A stretch of DNA of 43,590 bases from an uncultured Bacteroidales bacterium (GTDB lineage Bacteria > Bacteroidota > Bacteroidia > Bacteroidales > WCHB1-69). The position numbers and the translations under genes are program-made. Below the pieces are notes generated by a model. That model saw only the letters and a program-made list of their open reading frames with translations, did no database searches and was not told the origin of the DNA. The DNA is taken from assembly GCA_947169105.1 (NCBI GenBank), contig CAMVOL010000019.1, positions 1-43,590 of the forward strand, read 5' to 3'. Positions 25,361 to 34,965 of the stretch are shown here, piece after piece; position 1 is the first letter of the stretch, and the number at the start of each line of letters is the position of its first letter.

Positions 25361-25388
25361 GTAGAGACGCAAAATTTTGCGTCTCTAC
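25361..25388. repeat. Perfect 28-bp palindrome (family A)
   Basis: Arms GTAGAGACGCAAAA and TTTTGCGTCTCTAC are exact complements with no spacer. It lies 18 bases beyond the stop of the minus-strand methyltransferase. Perfect symmetry implies a recent copy or strong selection. Confidence 0.85.
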
Positions 25389-25406
25389 AATTACGTCACA
25401 CAAAAA

Positions 25407-26231
25407 TCACCTCCGCCTCAGCTGCCAGAACGCCACCGCGGAGGCCGCCGCCACATTGAGGGAATCGACGTTGTGGAACATCGGGATGCGCACCACATAG
25501 TCGCAACCGCTGATGGTGCGTACCGAAAGGCCGTCGCCTTCGGTGCCCATAATCACCGCCAGCCGTTCTTCCGCCACCAGCGCCGGGTCTTCAATAGAAA
25601 CAGATTTTTCCGACAATGCCATCGCCGCCGTCTTGAAACCGAGCCGCCGCAGCCGCTCCATCCCCGCGTCGGGCCAATCGGTATGCACCGCCCCGATGTA
25701 CGCCCACGGAATCTGGAAAACCGTACCCATGCTCACTCGCACCGTACGCCGGTTCAGCGGGTCGCAGGCAGTGGGCGTCAGCAGCACCGCATCGAAGCCG
25801 AGGGCGGCGGCACTGCGGAAGATAGCCCCGACGTTGGTGTTGTCCACCACATTGTCGAGCACAACGACACGGCGGGCGTTTCCGCACACCTCCTCCACAC
25901 TGCGCGGCTTCGGACGGCGCATCGCGCACAGCACCCCACGGGTCAGCAGGTAGCCCGCCAGTTCCGAAAGCAACGAAACCTCGCCAGTATAGATAGGAAT
26001 ATCGCCGCAACGGGCAATCAGCTCGCGGGCGTCACCTTCGATGTGACGCTCGGCCATCAGCATCGCCAATGGTTCGCACCCTTCGTCCAACGCCACCTTG
26101 ATCACCTTCGGACTTTCCGCAATGAAAATACCCTTCTCAGGGTCAAGGCGGTTGCGGAGCTGCGTCTCCGTCAGCTTGGAGAAAACGTCCACGCCCGGCG
26201 CGGACAAATCAGTGATGCGTACAATATTCAT
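25407..26231 (-). CDS. SPOUT (TrmH/SpoU) RNA 2'-O-methyltransferase
   Basis: Cytoplasmic SAM-dependent RNA ribose methyltransferase, 274 residues. The N-terminal part (about 1-100) is a substrate-binding L30e-like domain with IFIAESPKVIKVAL. The SPOUT knot motifs follow: VVLDNVVDNTNVGAIFRSAA (motif 1, with the catalytic Arg), LAVIMGTEGDGL (motif 2) and IPMFHNVDSLNVAAASAVAF (motif 3). It belongs to the rRNA/tRNA methyltransferase group near RlmB/TsnR; the modified nucleotide cannot be told from sequence alone. The minus-strand -7 box is at 26250-26257. Convergent with der, separated by palindromes of two families. Confidence 0.9.
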   Translation of the reverse strand: MNIVRITDLSAPGVDVFSKLTETQLRNRLDPEKGIFIAESPKVIKVALDEGCEPLAMLMAERHIEGDARELIARCGDIPIYTGEVSLLSELAGYLLTRGVLCAMRRPKPRSVEEVCGNARRVVVLDNVVDNTNVGAIFRSAAALGFDAVLLTPTACDPLNRRTVRVSMGTVFQIPWAYIGAVHTDWPDAGMERLRRLGFKTAAMALSEKSVSIEDPALVAEERLAVIMGTEGDGLSVRTISGCDYVVRIPMFHNVDSLNVAAASAVAFWQLRRR

Positions 26232-26249
26232 AATCTCAGTTTAGGGCGG

Positions 26250-26257
26250 CAAAGGTA
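26250..26257 (-). promoter_or_regulatory. -7 box of the SPOUT methyltransferase gene
   Basis: TACCTTTG on the minus strand, 18 bases before the ATG. The five-member mini-palindrome array begins 11 bases further upstream, so its first unit (26269-26283) overlaps where the -33 element should be. Confidence 0.65.
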
Positions 26258-26268
26258 CAACTTTTCGG

Positions 26269-26386
26269 GCTCACTGCGTTCGCATTCATTGATTTGGGTT
26301 CGCTTACGCTCACCATTTTCAATTTTTGTTCGCTGGCGTGAACATTTGGGCAGGCTGTCGCCTGCATTTTGCTCGCTAATGCTCGC
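26269..26386 (-). repeat. Array of five mini-palindromes
   Basis: Five related 15-16-base units at 26269-26283, 26298-26313, 26328-26343, 26350-26365 and 26371-26386. On the minus strand they read GCGAGCATTAGCGAGC, GCAGGCGACAGCCTGC, GTTCACGCCAGCGAAC, GTGAGCGTAAGCGAAC and GCGAACGCAGTGAGC. Start-to-start distances are 29, 30, 22 and 21 bases. The separators are AT-rich. A lone unit, GTGAGCGCAGCGAAC, is at 213-227. Confidence 0.75.
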
Positions 26387-26434
26387 ATTGTGAGGGAAAA
26401 CGGTATCGTGCCGTGTTTCTGGCACTCTCGGAAG

Positions 26435-26457
26435 AAAAAAACCACCTCGAAGAGGTG
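26435..26457 (-). terminator. Minus-strand hairpin terminator without an assigned gene
   Basis: On the minus strand CACCTC-TTC-GAGGTG is followed by GG and a T run (complement of 26435-26440). This is a good rho-independent terminator for a transcript coming from higher coordinates, where no credible minus-strand protein gene lies before 27499. It may end a small RNA or be a relic. Confidence 0.6.
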
Positions 26458-26657
26458 AGATTTTATTAACCCCTTACAAGGCGGCATGAAGTGACGCCGC
26501 AGTATGGGGATTGCGAGGCCCTGTGCGTCCGCCCGCGGCACGGGCGACAGGCACGGAAGCATACCGCAGGTGATGCCGCGGAAAAAATAGAATCACGAAA
26601 ACCATCCTTCCTTCCAAAAAGTCTTTACTACATAGCCCATTGTCCAACTTTTTTCCG
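26458..26657. other. Gene-free stretch with a GC-rich dispersed repeat
   Basis: No credible gene. TGCGTCCGCCCGCGG-CACGG (about 26522-26542) reappears as TGCGTCCGCCCGCGAGGCACGG near 27462-27483. CGGCATGAAGTGACGCCG (26482-26499) is a short dyad. Short open frames on both strands have no recognisable protein features. Confidence 0.5.
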
Positions 26658-26665
26658 TATGTTTG
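26658..26665 (+). promoter_or_regulatory. -7 box upstream of the leader and lipoprotein
   Basis: TATGTTTG. The nearest TTG (26640-26642) is 15 bases upstream, too close for an ideal -33. If used, the transcript would run through about 355 bases of leader before the lipoprotein ATG at 27025. Confidence 0.45.
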
Positions 26666-26671
26666 CACCCG

Positions 26672-27024
26672 ATTTTGACAAAAACAAACAAAATAGTAAA
26701 AACAAATATTTATGCCTATGGGAAAAACCGCGTAATTGTAATACGCACATTAAAATAAGAAAAGCGAAATTGCTGTACACAGGAATCTTTGAAACTTCGA
26801 CAACTTCAAAAGTACTTACCCGGTGAAAAGCAACAACACTCTCGCCTATTGGCGTGGGCTTGTTAGTTATGATTGGGTAAGTCAGGTAGTCGAAGACCTC
26901 AGAGATTCCAATGAAAGCGAAAAGTGCCACGCTTTTTTTGTGCGTACGTTCTACCTTCACTCGGCACACCAAAAACACTTATTAAAACCGATGTGCCGGA
27001 TGGGATATAACACGGTAAAAGAAA
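26672..27024 (+). ncRNA. Candidate structured RNA leader
   Basis: No protein gene is convincing here. The stretch has the hairpins CGCC-TATT-GGCG (26843-26854) and AGGT-N8-ACCT (about 26885-26900), and a perfect 7-bp stem CGGCACA (26962-26968) with TGTGCCG (26992-26998) ending 26 bases before the lipoprotein ATG. The segment from 26820 to 27000 is more GC-rich than the AT-rich part at 26665-26815, with a sharp boundary near CCGGTGAAAAGCAAC. It could be a regulatory leader, a small RNA or a mobile-element relic. Family unknown to me. Confidence 0.35.
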
Positions 27025-27252
27025 ATGAAAAAATTAATTTTAATCATTAGCTGTATTGTTTTAATTTCTACACTTGCTTCCTGTACAAAGTACTGTAGAT
27101 GTAAAGTAGTGGACAAAGAAAATGGGATTGTCGTTTACGAAGAAACAGAAACTTTTGAAAAAGACGACAATATTAGACGTTGCTCTGATGAGAACTACAA
27201 GGAAACTTATGATAACTATACAATTGAGTATACTTGTAAAAGTGCAGTATAA
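27025..27252 (+). CDS. Small lipoprotein of unknown function
   Basis: 75 residues. MKKLILIISCIVLISTLASC is a lipoprotein signal peptide; the lipobox LASC puts the lipidated Cys at residue 20. The mature 56 residues are charged and contain five further Cys, one at the lipobox end, KYCRCKVV close behind, IRRCSDENY and IEYTCKSAV at the C-terminus, which could form two disulfides. No family is recognised. The gene is clearly more AT-rich than its neighbours, which suggests transfer or weak expression. It has an unusually long candidate leader and no obvious terminator: after the stop the sequence is unstructured for about 90 bases. Location: periplasmic face of a membrane or the cell surface. Confidence 0.75.
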   Translation: MKKLILIISCIVLISTLASCTKYCRCKVVDKENGIVVYEETETFEKDDNIRRCSDENYKETYDNYTIEYTCKSAV

Positions 27253-27498
27253 CTACTTACCTTAATTATCCTTGGGATAATCATGGTACACTTGACATTA
27301 GAATTTCATTCCTGGATCCTCATAACTGAATCAACACTATTCCGCTGGCTGTTCGGCTGGCGGAATCTTTCATTGTTTCGCAACGAAACCTAAAAGGGTA
27401 TTTTTCAATTTCTATACAACCACCCCGCACCCCTTCTTAGAAAGAAGGGGAATACCCTCTTGCGTCCGCCCGCGAGGCACGGAAGAGCACCATTCCCT
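27253..27498. other. Intergenic region with a CCCCTTCTT hairpin
   Basis: No gene. CCGCTGGCTGTTCGGCTGGCGG (about 27341-27362) is a G/C dyad followed by AATCTTTCATT. GTTTCG-CAA-CGAAAC (27376-27390) is a perfect hairpin. CCCCTTCTT (27430-27438) pairs with AAGAAGGGG (27442-27450), related to the palindrome at 7014-7033. Confidence 0.6.
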
Positions 27499-27615
27499 TC
27501 AGAACGTGTACCGTATTCCCATGCACACATTCCAGTCGAAATGGTGCCAGCGGACATTGTCTTTGATGAAAAAGCCATAGCCTGGACGGGAATCTGATTT
27601 AACGCAAAAGATGAT
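27499..27615 (-). pseudogene. C-terminal remnant of an outer-membrane barrel protein
   Basis: On the minus strand, in frame with a TGA at 27499-27501, the sequence reads SRPGYGFFIKDNVRW then HHFDWNVCMGIRYTF and stops. Alternating aromatic/polar residues and a final Phe are typical of the last two strands of an outer-membrane beta-barrel. Upstream the frame closes at a TAA near 27616-27618 without a start, so only about 38 codons remain. It lies directly downstream of the threonine aldolase gene. Probably the tail left after deletion of a larger gene. Confidence 0.5.
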
Positions 27616-27618
27616 TTG

Positions 27619-28653
27619 TTATTGCCTCTGTTTTTCAATAATTTTCTTCAAATCAAGAACAAACGATTCGATATCCTCTTCGGTGGTGTCCCACGAAGTC
27701 ACCAAGCGGATTTCGTTCGTCAGCTCGTCCCACACGTAGAAGAAATGGCGTTCGAGCAATTTTTCTGTCACGTCGGGTGCAAGCTTGAGCAGCAGCGTGT
27801 TGGCCTGCGTGGGCTGCGTAAATTCGAAGTTGCCCGTCTCCTCAATACGGCGGCGCAGCAGCTGTGCCATCGCATTGGCGTGGGCGGCGTTCTTGTATAG
27901 CAGGTCATCATCCAGGTAGGCGATGAACTGCGCCGCCGCGTACCGCATTTTTGAGAACAGCTGGGTGGTCTGCTTGCGAAGGTAGCGGAGTTCCGTGGCC
28001 AGTTCGGGGCGGAGGGCGACGACCGCCTCGGCCATCATGCAGCCGTTCTTGGTGCCGCCGAAGCTGACGATATCGACCCCGCAGTCAGTGGTCAGCGCCT
28101 GGACGGTAGTGCCAAGGGCGACGGCCGCGTTGGCGATGCGGGCTCCGTCCAGATGGAGGTACATCCCGTAGGAGTGGACGAAGTCGGCGAGGGTACGGAT
28201 TTCATCGGGGGTATAGACGGTGCCCAATTCGGTGCACTCAGAGATATAGACGACGCGGGGCTGGGAGTGGTGCTCGAAGCCGAAGCCGTGGAGGAGGGGC
28301 CGGATAAGGTCGGGCGTCAGCTTGCCGTCGGGGGCGGCTACCTCCTTGACGGCGGCGCCGGTGAGCTTGCCGGGGGCGTTGCATTCATCGACGGCGATGT
28401 GGGCGGTCGCAGCAGCGATGATGGCGTGGTAGGGACGGCAGCACGCCTGCATGGCGATGGTGTTGGCGCCGGTGCCGTTGAACACGAGCAGGGGTTCGGC
28501 AGTATCACCGAAGAGCTCCTTCAGGCGGAGCGTGGCCCGCCGGGTCCATTCGTCGTCACCGTAGGCGAGGGCGTGGTCGGCATTGGCGTTGAGGATGGCG
28601 GCCATCACCTGCGGATGAACACCTGAATTATTGTCACTTCCGAAACTTCTCAT
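27619..28653 (-). CDS. Low-specificity threonine aldolase (beta-eliminating lyase family)
   Basis: PLP enzyme of 344 residues that cleaves threonine or allo-threonine to glycine and acetaldehyde. The start MRSFGSDNNSGVHPQVM is typical of the bacterial short form. Family blocks are YGDDEWTRRA, VFNGTGANTIAM, the cofactor Asp/His region YLHLDGARIANAA and the PLP-lysine motif SFGGTKNG. The C-terminal small domain ends with RLVTSWDTTEEDIESF. A TAATTTTG -7-like box on the minus strand (complement of 28673-28680) precedes it by 20 bases. It shares its strand with the upstream DUF4143 ATPase gene, 50 bases away. Some enzymes of this fold are tryptophanase-like, but length and motifs favour threonine aldolase. 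Confidence 0.9.
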   Translation of the reverse strand: MRSFGSDNNSGVHPQVMAAILNANADHALAYGDDEWTRRATLRLKELFGDTAEPLLVFNGTGANTIAMQACCRPYHAIIAAATAHIAVDECNAPGKLTGAAVKEVAAPDGKLTPDLIRPLLHGFGFEHHSQPRVVYISECTELGTVYTPDEIRTLADFVHSYGMYLHLDGARIANAAVALGTTVQALTTDCGVDIVSFGGTKNGCMMAEAVVALRPELATELRYLRKQTTQLFSKMRYAAAQFIAYLDDDLLYKNAAHANAMAQLLRRRIEETGNFEFTQPTQANTLLLKLAPDVTEKLLERHFFYVWDELTNEIRLVTSWDTTEEDIESFVLDLKKIIEKQRQ

Positions 28654-28703
28654 TGTGGTTGGTTTGAGTCGGCAAAATTACGAATAAATTGAGAATACCC
28701 ACA

Positions 28704-30035
28704 TTACAAGAAGGGTGTCAGATAAACCGGCAGCAGGATGGTTTCCTTATCCTTCCTGAAATCCTTTGTGTAGATCAGATACCGCTTGTCAATGATATGT
28801 GAGAACTTGTCACAGAAATCGTCCAGCGACGCATGGGTGTTGTACCCCGATGACTTCACTTCGATGGGATGCAGCTTGGAACCGCGCGAAAGCAGGAAGT
28901 CAATCTCGTAATTGTGGGTGGCGTCCTTAGGCCATGTGTAGTAGAAAAGTTTGTTCCCCGATGCGGCAAGCACTTGGGCAATCACATTTTCATATATGTA
29001 GCCCAGATTGGTGCTGAGCTTGTCGTTAAGCAGCTTCTGGTAGATAACATTCTCCGTATGGTCCTTGTCCCAAAAGGCAAGCGTCACAAACAGGCCAGTA
29101 TCCGCACAAAAAATCTTGTACTTGGAAATGTCCTTCGTCAACGACATGCCCACATTCGGGTCGTTGGAATGGTATGAGAACAGCGTGGTCTTGCTTTCCT
29201 CAAGGTCTTTCATCAGTTCCAGTAGCTTGTCCTCGTCCACATTCCCGAGCACGGCGTAGGGCTTGTACCGGTTGCTCGGCTGGCTTAACTGGGCGGGAAT
29301 GTTCATATATAGCTCCTCCAATCGCCCTGTGGGGTCTAGTTTCTGAAAATCGTCCTTATAGATGTTGATGATGTTGCGTTTCGCGAGATCCACCATACTG
29401 AAATTGTTCGTCTCAAGATATGCGCTGACCGCCTGAGGCATCCCGCCGACCAGCATATAGAGCCTGAAAACACGCATCATTTCACGGTGTGCCTTGTCAA
29501 GAGGAAGTCCTTTCCCATAGTACGTTCGCAGCAGCGGAATGGTAGCGTCGTCCCCCAACGCCCAGCGGAATTCCTCATAGTCCATCGGATGGAGTGTCAC
29601 CCGTTCCTCTTCGCTCGGGATGGTGATGTCCTTCGTGTTCTTCTTGATACTGATGAGCGAACCCGTCTCAATGTAGTCGTAACGGCCGTCCTTGACAAGA
29701 TACTTTATGGCCTGGCGCGCAAGCGGGCACTTCTGCACTTCATCAAAAATGATGACGGATTTACGTTCCTTCAGCACTACTTTGTAAAAGGACTGCAGTT
29801 GCAGGAACAGGAAATCCTTGTCCATCAGATTGTTGAACAGCGATTTCACTTCATCTGCGGCCTCGTTGAAGTCAATCAGTATGTAAGTCTCATACTCATT
29901 CCTGGCAAACTCTTCGACAAGTGTTGACTTGCCGACACGCCGTGCGCCTTCCACAAGAATTGCGGTCTTTCCGTTCTGCACACGCTTCCACTCAAGAAGC
30001 CGGTCATACAGTTTTCTCTTGAATATTCGTCCCAT
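28704..30035 (-). CDS. AAA+ ATPase with DUF4143
   Basis: Cytoplasmic ATPase of 443 residues. The ATG at 30035 is chosen because MGRIFKRKLYDRLLEWKR is the family N-terminus and the promoter lies just upstream; an open frame continues to 30353 through promoter DNA. Walker A is GARRVGKST (30-38), Walker B is SVIIFDEVQKC, and sensor-like TGSLIS follows. The C-terminal DUF4143 has NLGYIYENVIAQVLAAS, then DFLLSRGSKLHPIEVKSSG, the restriction-endonuclease-like D-x-E-V-K motif. This widespread family is abundant in Bacteroidota, often with many copies per genome; the function is unknown. The nuclease-like motif (Asp, Glu, Lys) appears intact. Confidence 0.9.
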   Translation of the reverse strand: MGRIFKRKLYDRLLEWKRVQNGKTAILVEGARRVGKSTLVEEFARNEYETYILIDFNEAADEVKSLFNNLMDKDFLFLQLQSFYKVVLKERKSVIIFDEVQKCPLARQAIKYLVKDGRYDYIETGSLISIKKNTKDITIPSEEERVTLHPMDYEEFRWALGDDATIPLLRTYYGKGLPLDKAHREMMRVFRLYMLVGGMPQAVSAYLETNNFSMVDLAKRNIINIYKDDFQKLDPTGRLEELYMNIPAQLSQPSNRYKPYAVLGNVDEDKLLELMKDLEESKTTLFSYHSNDPNVGMSLTKDISKYKIFCADTGLFVTLAFWDKDHTENVIYQKLLNDKLSTNLGYIYENVIAQVLAASGNKLFYYTWPKDATHNYEIDFLLSRGSKLHPIEVKSSGYNTHASLDDFCDKFSHIIDKRYLIYTKDFRKDKETILLPVYLTPFL

Positions 30036-30062
30036 CGTTGGATATATATTTGATTTCGAGTG

Positions 30063-30094
30063 CAAAAATACTCGTTTTATTTGGATTACGCAAA
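30063..30094 (-). promoter_or_regulatory. Promoter of the DUF4143 ATPase gene
   Basis: On the minus strand -33 TTTG (complement of 30091-30094) and -7 TATTTTTG (complement of 30063-30070) are 20 bases apart, an almost ideal Bacteroidota promoter. Transcription would start about 20 bases before the ATG. Confidence 0.8.
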
Positions 30095-30118
30095 TTTTTT
30101 TCAATAAAATATAAAAAA

Positions 30119-30161
30119 ATACGGAAATTTTTTCCTCCGATTTATCAAAAAATACGGAAAT
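30119..30161. repeat. ATACGGAAAT direct repeats between the ATPase and rpoD
   Basis: ATACGGAAAT at 30119-30128 and 30152-30161, each preceded by a run of A, 33 bases apart (about three helical turns). The first overlaps GGAAA-TTT-TTTCC (30123-30135). They lie 25-67 bases beyond the -33 element of the ATPase gene. The rest of the 341-base gap holds the two promoters and the rpoD leader. Confidence 0.65.
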
Positions 30162-30255
30162 ATTTGACGGATAGGCACACGAGTTGAGACAGCGAGAATG
30201 AATAATTTTCAACATTTTATTGTTTAAAAGCATCCGCTTTCCGAAAAAATAGTGG

Positions 30256-30263
30256 TACCTTTG
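30256..30263 (+). promoter_or_regulatory. -7 box of rpoD
   Basis: TACCTTTG, followed by TTGCA-N9-TGCAA-type symmetry (30261-30282) at the transcript start. The 5' leader would be about 107 bases. No well-spaced -33 is visible. Confidence 0.6.
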
Positions 30264-30376
30264 CAAACTTTTTTTGCAAGGGTGATTTTTCTTGTAACAA
30301 AATGCGAAAATACGCCGTAAAATGGACTGTTTGAACAAGAATCGAACAAACAATATTTAGAAACAGCATACTGAAT

Positions 30377-31240
30377 ATGAGACAATTAAACATTACCAAA
30401 CAGGTAACGAACCGTGAGACCGCCTCGTTGGACAAATACCTGCACGATATTGGCAAAGTGGAGCTGATTACCGCGGAAGAAGAGGTGGAATTAGCGCGAA
30501 AAATCAAGGATGGCGACCAAGCGGCCTTGGAGAAGCTCACCAAAGCGAACCTCCGCTTCGTCGTTTCTGTTGCCAAGCAATACCAGAACCAAGGTTTAAG
30601 CCTTCCCGACCTCATCAATGAGGGCAACCTCGGCCTTATCAAGGCAGCCCAGCGTTTCGACGAAACCCGCGGCTTCAAGTTCATCTCCTACGCCGTGTGG
30701 TGGATCCGCCAGTCCATCCTTCAGGCCCTCGCCGAACAGTCACGTATCGTGCGTCTGCCCTTGAACAAGATCGGCACCATCAACAAGATCAACAAGGCCT
30801 ACGCCTACCTCGAACAGGAGTACGAACGCGAGCCCCGCGCCGACGAGATCGCCGCTCTGCTCGACATCACCGAGTCGGAAGTGAAGGACTCGATGCGCAA
30901 CTCCTCCCGACACCTCTCCATGGACGCCTCCCTCACACAGGACAAGGACAACAACATGTACGACGTCCTCAAATCGGAGGACTCCCCTACCCCCGACAAA
31001 GGGCTTCTGTACGAATCTCTGAAACAGGAGATTAACCGCACCATCTCCACGCTCCCGCAGCGCGAGGCCGACATCATCAAGCTCTATTTCGGATTGGACA
31101 GCAAGCACCCGATGACCCTTGAGGAAATCGGCGAGAAGTTCGAACTCACCCGCGAGCGCGTCCGCCAAATCAAAGAGAAGGCCATCCGCCGCCTGAAGAA
31201 TCAGGCCAAATGCAAGAACCTGAAGGCATATTTAGGATAA
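30377..31240 (+). CDS. rpoD: Primary sigma factor (sigma-ABfr)
   Basis: RNA polymerase sigma-70 family factor, 287 residues. It lacks the long region 1.1 and the non-conserved insert of proteobacterial RpoD, as in the Bacteroidota primary sigma. Region 1.2 is [20 protein letters not shown]. Region 2 has [19 protein letters not shown] and [20 protein letters not shown] then AVWWIRQSI. Region 3 includes [15 protein letters not shown]. Region 4 has [19 protein letters not shown] and the -35 recognition helix [17 protein letters not shown]. It recognises the TTTG / TAnnTTTG promoters seen across the window. It is likely a single-gene unit ended by the family A palindrome at 31275-31304. Confidence 0.96.
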   Translation: MRQLNITKQVTNRETASLDKYLHDIGKVELITAEEEVELARKIKDGDQAALEKLTKANLRFVVSVAKQYQNQGLSLPDLINEGNLGLIKAAQRFDETRGFKFISYAVWWIRQSILQALAEQSRIVRLPLNKIGTINKINKAYAYLEQEYEREPRADEIAALLDITESEVKDSMRNSSRHLSMDASLTQDKDNNMYDVLKSEDSPTPDKGLLYESLKQEINRTISTLPQREADIIKLYFGLDSKHPMTLEEIGEKFELTRERVRQIKEKAIRRLKNQAKCKNLKAYLG

Positions 31241-31274
31241 GTATCTGACAGACAATTTATTGTAAAATCATATT

Positions 31275-31304
31275 TGTAGAGACGTGCTGCACCGCGTCTC
31301 TACA
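31275..31304. repeat. GTAGAGACG palindrome (family A) after rpoD
   Basis: TGTAGAGACG and CGTCTCTACA flank TGCTGCACCG; a T run follows (31305-31310). It is placed as a terminator would be, 35 bases after the rpoD stop. Confidence 0.8.
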
Positions 31305-31347
31305 TTTTTTATATACATCTGACCGTCAATTCTATCCATTTTTTTCG

Positions 31348-31355
31348 TACCTTTG
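31348..31355 (+). promoter_or_regulatory. -7 box of valS
   Basis: TACCTTTG, 28 bases before the valS ATG. The preceding 35 bases show no clear TTTG. Confidence 0.6.
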
Positions 31356-31383
31356 CCCGCTTTTTATACAATATTATATAAAG

Positions 31384-34092
<2,709 letters not shown>

Positions 34093-34134
34093 ATTGAGAA
34101 TTGAAAACTGAAAATTGAAAATTAAAAATTATTC
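34093..34134. repeat. GAAAATT-type AT-rich intergenic repeat
   Basis: The same degenerate GAAAATTGAAAATT units as at 157-193, starting one base after the valS stop. They are followed by ACCCCGAAGGAGTGACA (34144-34160), an A/G-rich segment without a gene. Confidence 0.7.
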
Positions 34135-34206
34135 CTATGCAGAACCCCGAAGGAGTGACAGAACATAAACGGGCGCGTTAGCCCCCATTTTTAAACAAAT
34201 CAACCA

Positions 34207-34401
34207 ATGAACATCCTGAAAGACCTGTTACGCCTGCTGATCATCATCGTGGTATTATGCGCGGTGGTCTATTTCATGGAGCCGGCCGGCTTCGAGGGGA
34301 AGAGTGATATCTTGTATGGTGTGGTCGGCGGCGGCGTGACGGCTTTCATTGCGATGTACATTTTCAAAAAAATCAAAGAAAAAAAGAAAGAAAATCCATA
34401 A
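34207..34401 (+). CDS. Small two-helix membrane protein
   Basis: 64 residues, unknown function. Helix 1 is about residues 7-24 (LLRLLIIIVVLCAVVYFM), helix 2 about 36-53 (ILYGVVGGGVTAFIAMYIF). The C-terminus is strongly basic (KKIKEKKKENP), so both ends are probably cytoplasmic. A glycine-rich GVVGGG stretch in helix 2 could pack against another helix. It is a plausible gene because it starts with ATG after a non-coding gap, has coherent membrane topology and similar base use to its neighbours; nothing else identifies it. A TTTGCAGCG after the stop leads to the next gene. Confidence 0.65.
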   Translation: MNILKDLLRLLIIIVVLCAVVYFMEPAGFEGKSDILYGVVGGGVTAFIAMYIFKKIKEKKKENP

Positions 34402-34469
34402 AATTTGCAGCGTTTCCATAGAAACTGCGTCATAGCATTTGTTTGAAATCATTTAAACAACATAGAATT

Positions 34470-34916
34470 ATGAAGAAAATTGCCATTTTAACCGCGAGCA
34501 TCCTTATGTGCCTCAGCACATTTGCTCAGAAGGATCTCTCCTCCATCAAGTATGAAGGTGCTCTTACGCTTTTCATCACGCAGAGCGAGTACAACCTGCT
34601 TCTGCAAAACCACTCCTTCAAACTGGTGAACGAGTACTATTCCGCAACACATTTCTGCTACATTGACAACAAGCTTCCGGAAGTTGTACGCAACATGGGC
34701 GACCTCTGCGACTATGTTTCCGAAGGCAACACTTGCGATGATGCCCAAGCATTGATTAGCAGCAAACAGATTTATTACGACAAATACAGATTAGAACGCG
34801 ATGAGGTGCGCTATACGGCCTACGCCATCGGTTCCACCGGCTACTACGTCATCGTCTATCCTATGGATGTATATCACAAAGGATACCAGAAGATAATGAA
34901 GGAGTACGGATTCTAA
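34470..34916 (+). CDS. Secreted protein of unknown function
   Basis: 148 residues. The ATG at 34470 starts a clear signal peptide (MKKIAILTASILMCLSTFAQ) and is preferred over an in-frame ATG nine codons earlier. The mature part is about 128 residues, rich in Tyr and with three Cys (HFCYIDN, DLCDYV, NTCDDA) that could pair. No known domain is recognised. It is periplasmic or surface. A GTTTC-CATA-GAAAC dyad (34411-34424) and a TAGCATTTG box-like sequence (34434-34442) lie upstream, so it may have its own promoter. Confidence 0.72.
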   Translation: MKKIAILTASILMCLSTFAQKDLSSIKYEGALTLFITQSEYNLLLQNHSFKLVNEYYSATHFCYIDNKLPEVVRNMGDLCDYVSEGNTCDDAQALISSKQIYYDKYRLERDEVRYTAYAIGSTGYYVIVYPMDVYHKGYQKIMKEYGF

Positions 34917-34920
34917 CAAA

Positions 34921-34958
34921 CTGAGAACTGAAAATTGAGAATTGAAAATTGAAAATTA
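34921..34958. repeat. GAAAATT-type AT-rich intergenic repeat
   Basis: Units of GAAAATTGAGAATT between the secreted protein stop and the start of the T9SS type B protein, ending 8 bases before its ATG. Confidence 0.7.
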
Positions 34959-34965
34959 TATAAAT

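Noticed and set aside
26236..26562. Minus-strand open frame across the mini-palindrome array
   Set aside because: It runs through the promoter of the methyltransferase, a terminator and repeat units; the translation is low-quality repeat-derived sequence.
26823..27050. Open frame of 75 codons over the leader of the lipoprotein
   Set aside because: It starts with GTG, overlaps the lipoprotein start, has no protein features and covers hairpins better explained as RNA structure. Low certainty.
34136..34206. Possible small gene after valS
   Set aside because: Only a short A/G-rich stretch with no start and no coherent frame.
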